From Pseudobutyrivibrio ruminis HUN009 (GTDB lineage Bacteria > Bacillota > Clostridia > Lachnospirales > Lachnospiraceae): a stretch of 64,000 nucleotides of DNA. Positions within the stretch are counted from its first letter, which is position 1, and each line of letters begins with the position of its first letter. The stretch covers positions 2,101,001 through 2,165,000 of the forward strand of contig NZ_JNLH01000001.1 in the NCBI RefSeq assembly GCF_000703005.1, in the 5' to 3' direction. Of the stretch, positions 63,833 to 64,000 are shown one piece after another. The notes beneath the pieces are model-generated. The model had not been told where the DNA came from. It was given only the letters and a program-made list of their open reading frames with translations, and ran no database searches. A program made the position numbers and the translations under genes.

Positions 63833-64000
63833 TTACAAAATGATCTTTCTTGGACAAGCTTCTGCACATTTGCCACAGCTTGTACATTTATCTTGATCTA
63901 TGTGAGCAAAGAATCCATCAACATGGATAGCATCACTTTCACAGACCTTTTCGCACTTGTGGCAACCAATACAGCCAACTTTACAAACGCTCATAACATC
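63833..64000 (-). CDS. rnfB: RnfB-like ferredoxin subunit, partial
   Basis: The last 55 residues of a protein cut by the window edge read [13 protein letters not shown] and [17 protein letters not shown], two four-iron ferredoxin motifs. The pattern (CKxGCIGCxxCxK, DAIHV, IDQDKC) is that of the C-terminus of RnfB. RnfB feeds electrons from ferredoxin to the Rnf membrane complex. Its stop (63833-63835) is 9 bp from the FAD reductase start. The rest is outside the window. Confidence 0.75.
   Translation of the reverse strand, partial: DVMSVCKVGCIGCHKCEKVCESDAIHVDGFFAHIDQDKCTSCGKCAEACPRKIIL

Overview
The window is AT-rich chromosomal DNA of a low-GC Firmicute. Gene order and family membership point to the Lachnospiraceae, most likely a rumen or gut Butyrivibrio/Pseudobutyrivibrio-type organism. 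The pointers are HisZ with short-form HisG, LexA beside a YneA-like LysM protein, an L27 with a cleavable leader next to its Prp protease, RqcH, RemA, FakA, an Rnf-type subunit, and an esterase that from memory closely resembles the feruloyl esterase Est1E of Butyrivibrio proteoclasticus. No rRNA, tRNA, CRISPR array, prophage or intact insertion sequence was seen. Nearly all genes lie on the minus strand; lexA, one diguanylate cyclase and rqcH are the plus-strand exceptions.

Layout, left to right. 1-1764: a WYL regulator followed by a metallo-beta-lactamase-fold protein cut by the window edge. 2028-8002: a fructan/sucrose-type operon (binding protein, two permeases, LacI regulator, GH32 hydrolase) with twin LacI-type operators around its leader. 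8035-10830: a small accessory patch of zinc-ribbon and membrane proteins, one apparently frameshifted in an A7 run, with a decayed serine-recombinase fragment. 10833-17111: 2H phosphoesterase, CstA transporter with an unusual 5TM-LYT/LytTR one-protein regulator, Est1E-like esterase, diguanylate cyclase and PlsC. 17179-18293: the SOS pair (YneA-like, LexA) with LexA boxes between.

18344-22607: the conserved rsfS / nadD-yqeK / yhbY / obg / rpmA / prp / rplU block. 22623-24303: an unknown gene and a second diguanylate cyclase that split this block from 24318-27763 (mini RNase G/E, TIGR03936, TIGR03960). 27771-32741: the histidine operon hisZ-G-D-B-IE. 32769-42364: a housekeeping run (recU, RluA-type synthase, YgiQ, coiled-coil protein, coaD, rsmD, pncC-type, pgsA, rimO, rpoZ, gmk, remA, yicC).

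42505-46272: rqcH and recG converge and overlap, each seemingly carrying the other's terminator. 46277-57107: fakA, asp23-like, rpmB, class B PBP, FtsW/RodA, U32 protein, zapA, ruvBA, miaB. 57120-59992: proline genes proA and proB with folate cycloligase and a DUF896 protein. 60030-64000: an EAL protein, an extracytoplasmic FMN/FAD reductase, and the C-terminus of an RnfB-like ferredoxin subunit.

The most interesting parts are the one-protein membrane LytTR regulator next to cstA with a 21-bp-spaced repeat before the cstA promoter, the reciprocal terminators of rqcH/recG, the flavin reductase following rnfB, the HisF-like domain on HisIE, and the possible frameshift gene. Assignments rest on motif reading and memory of families; no searches were run.
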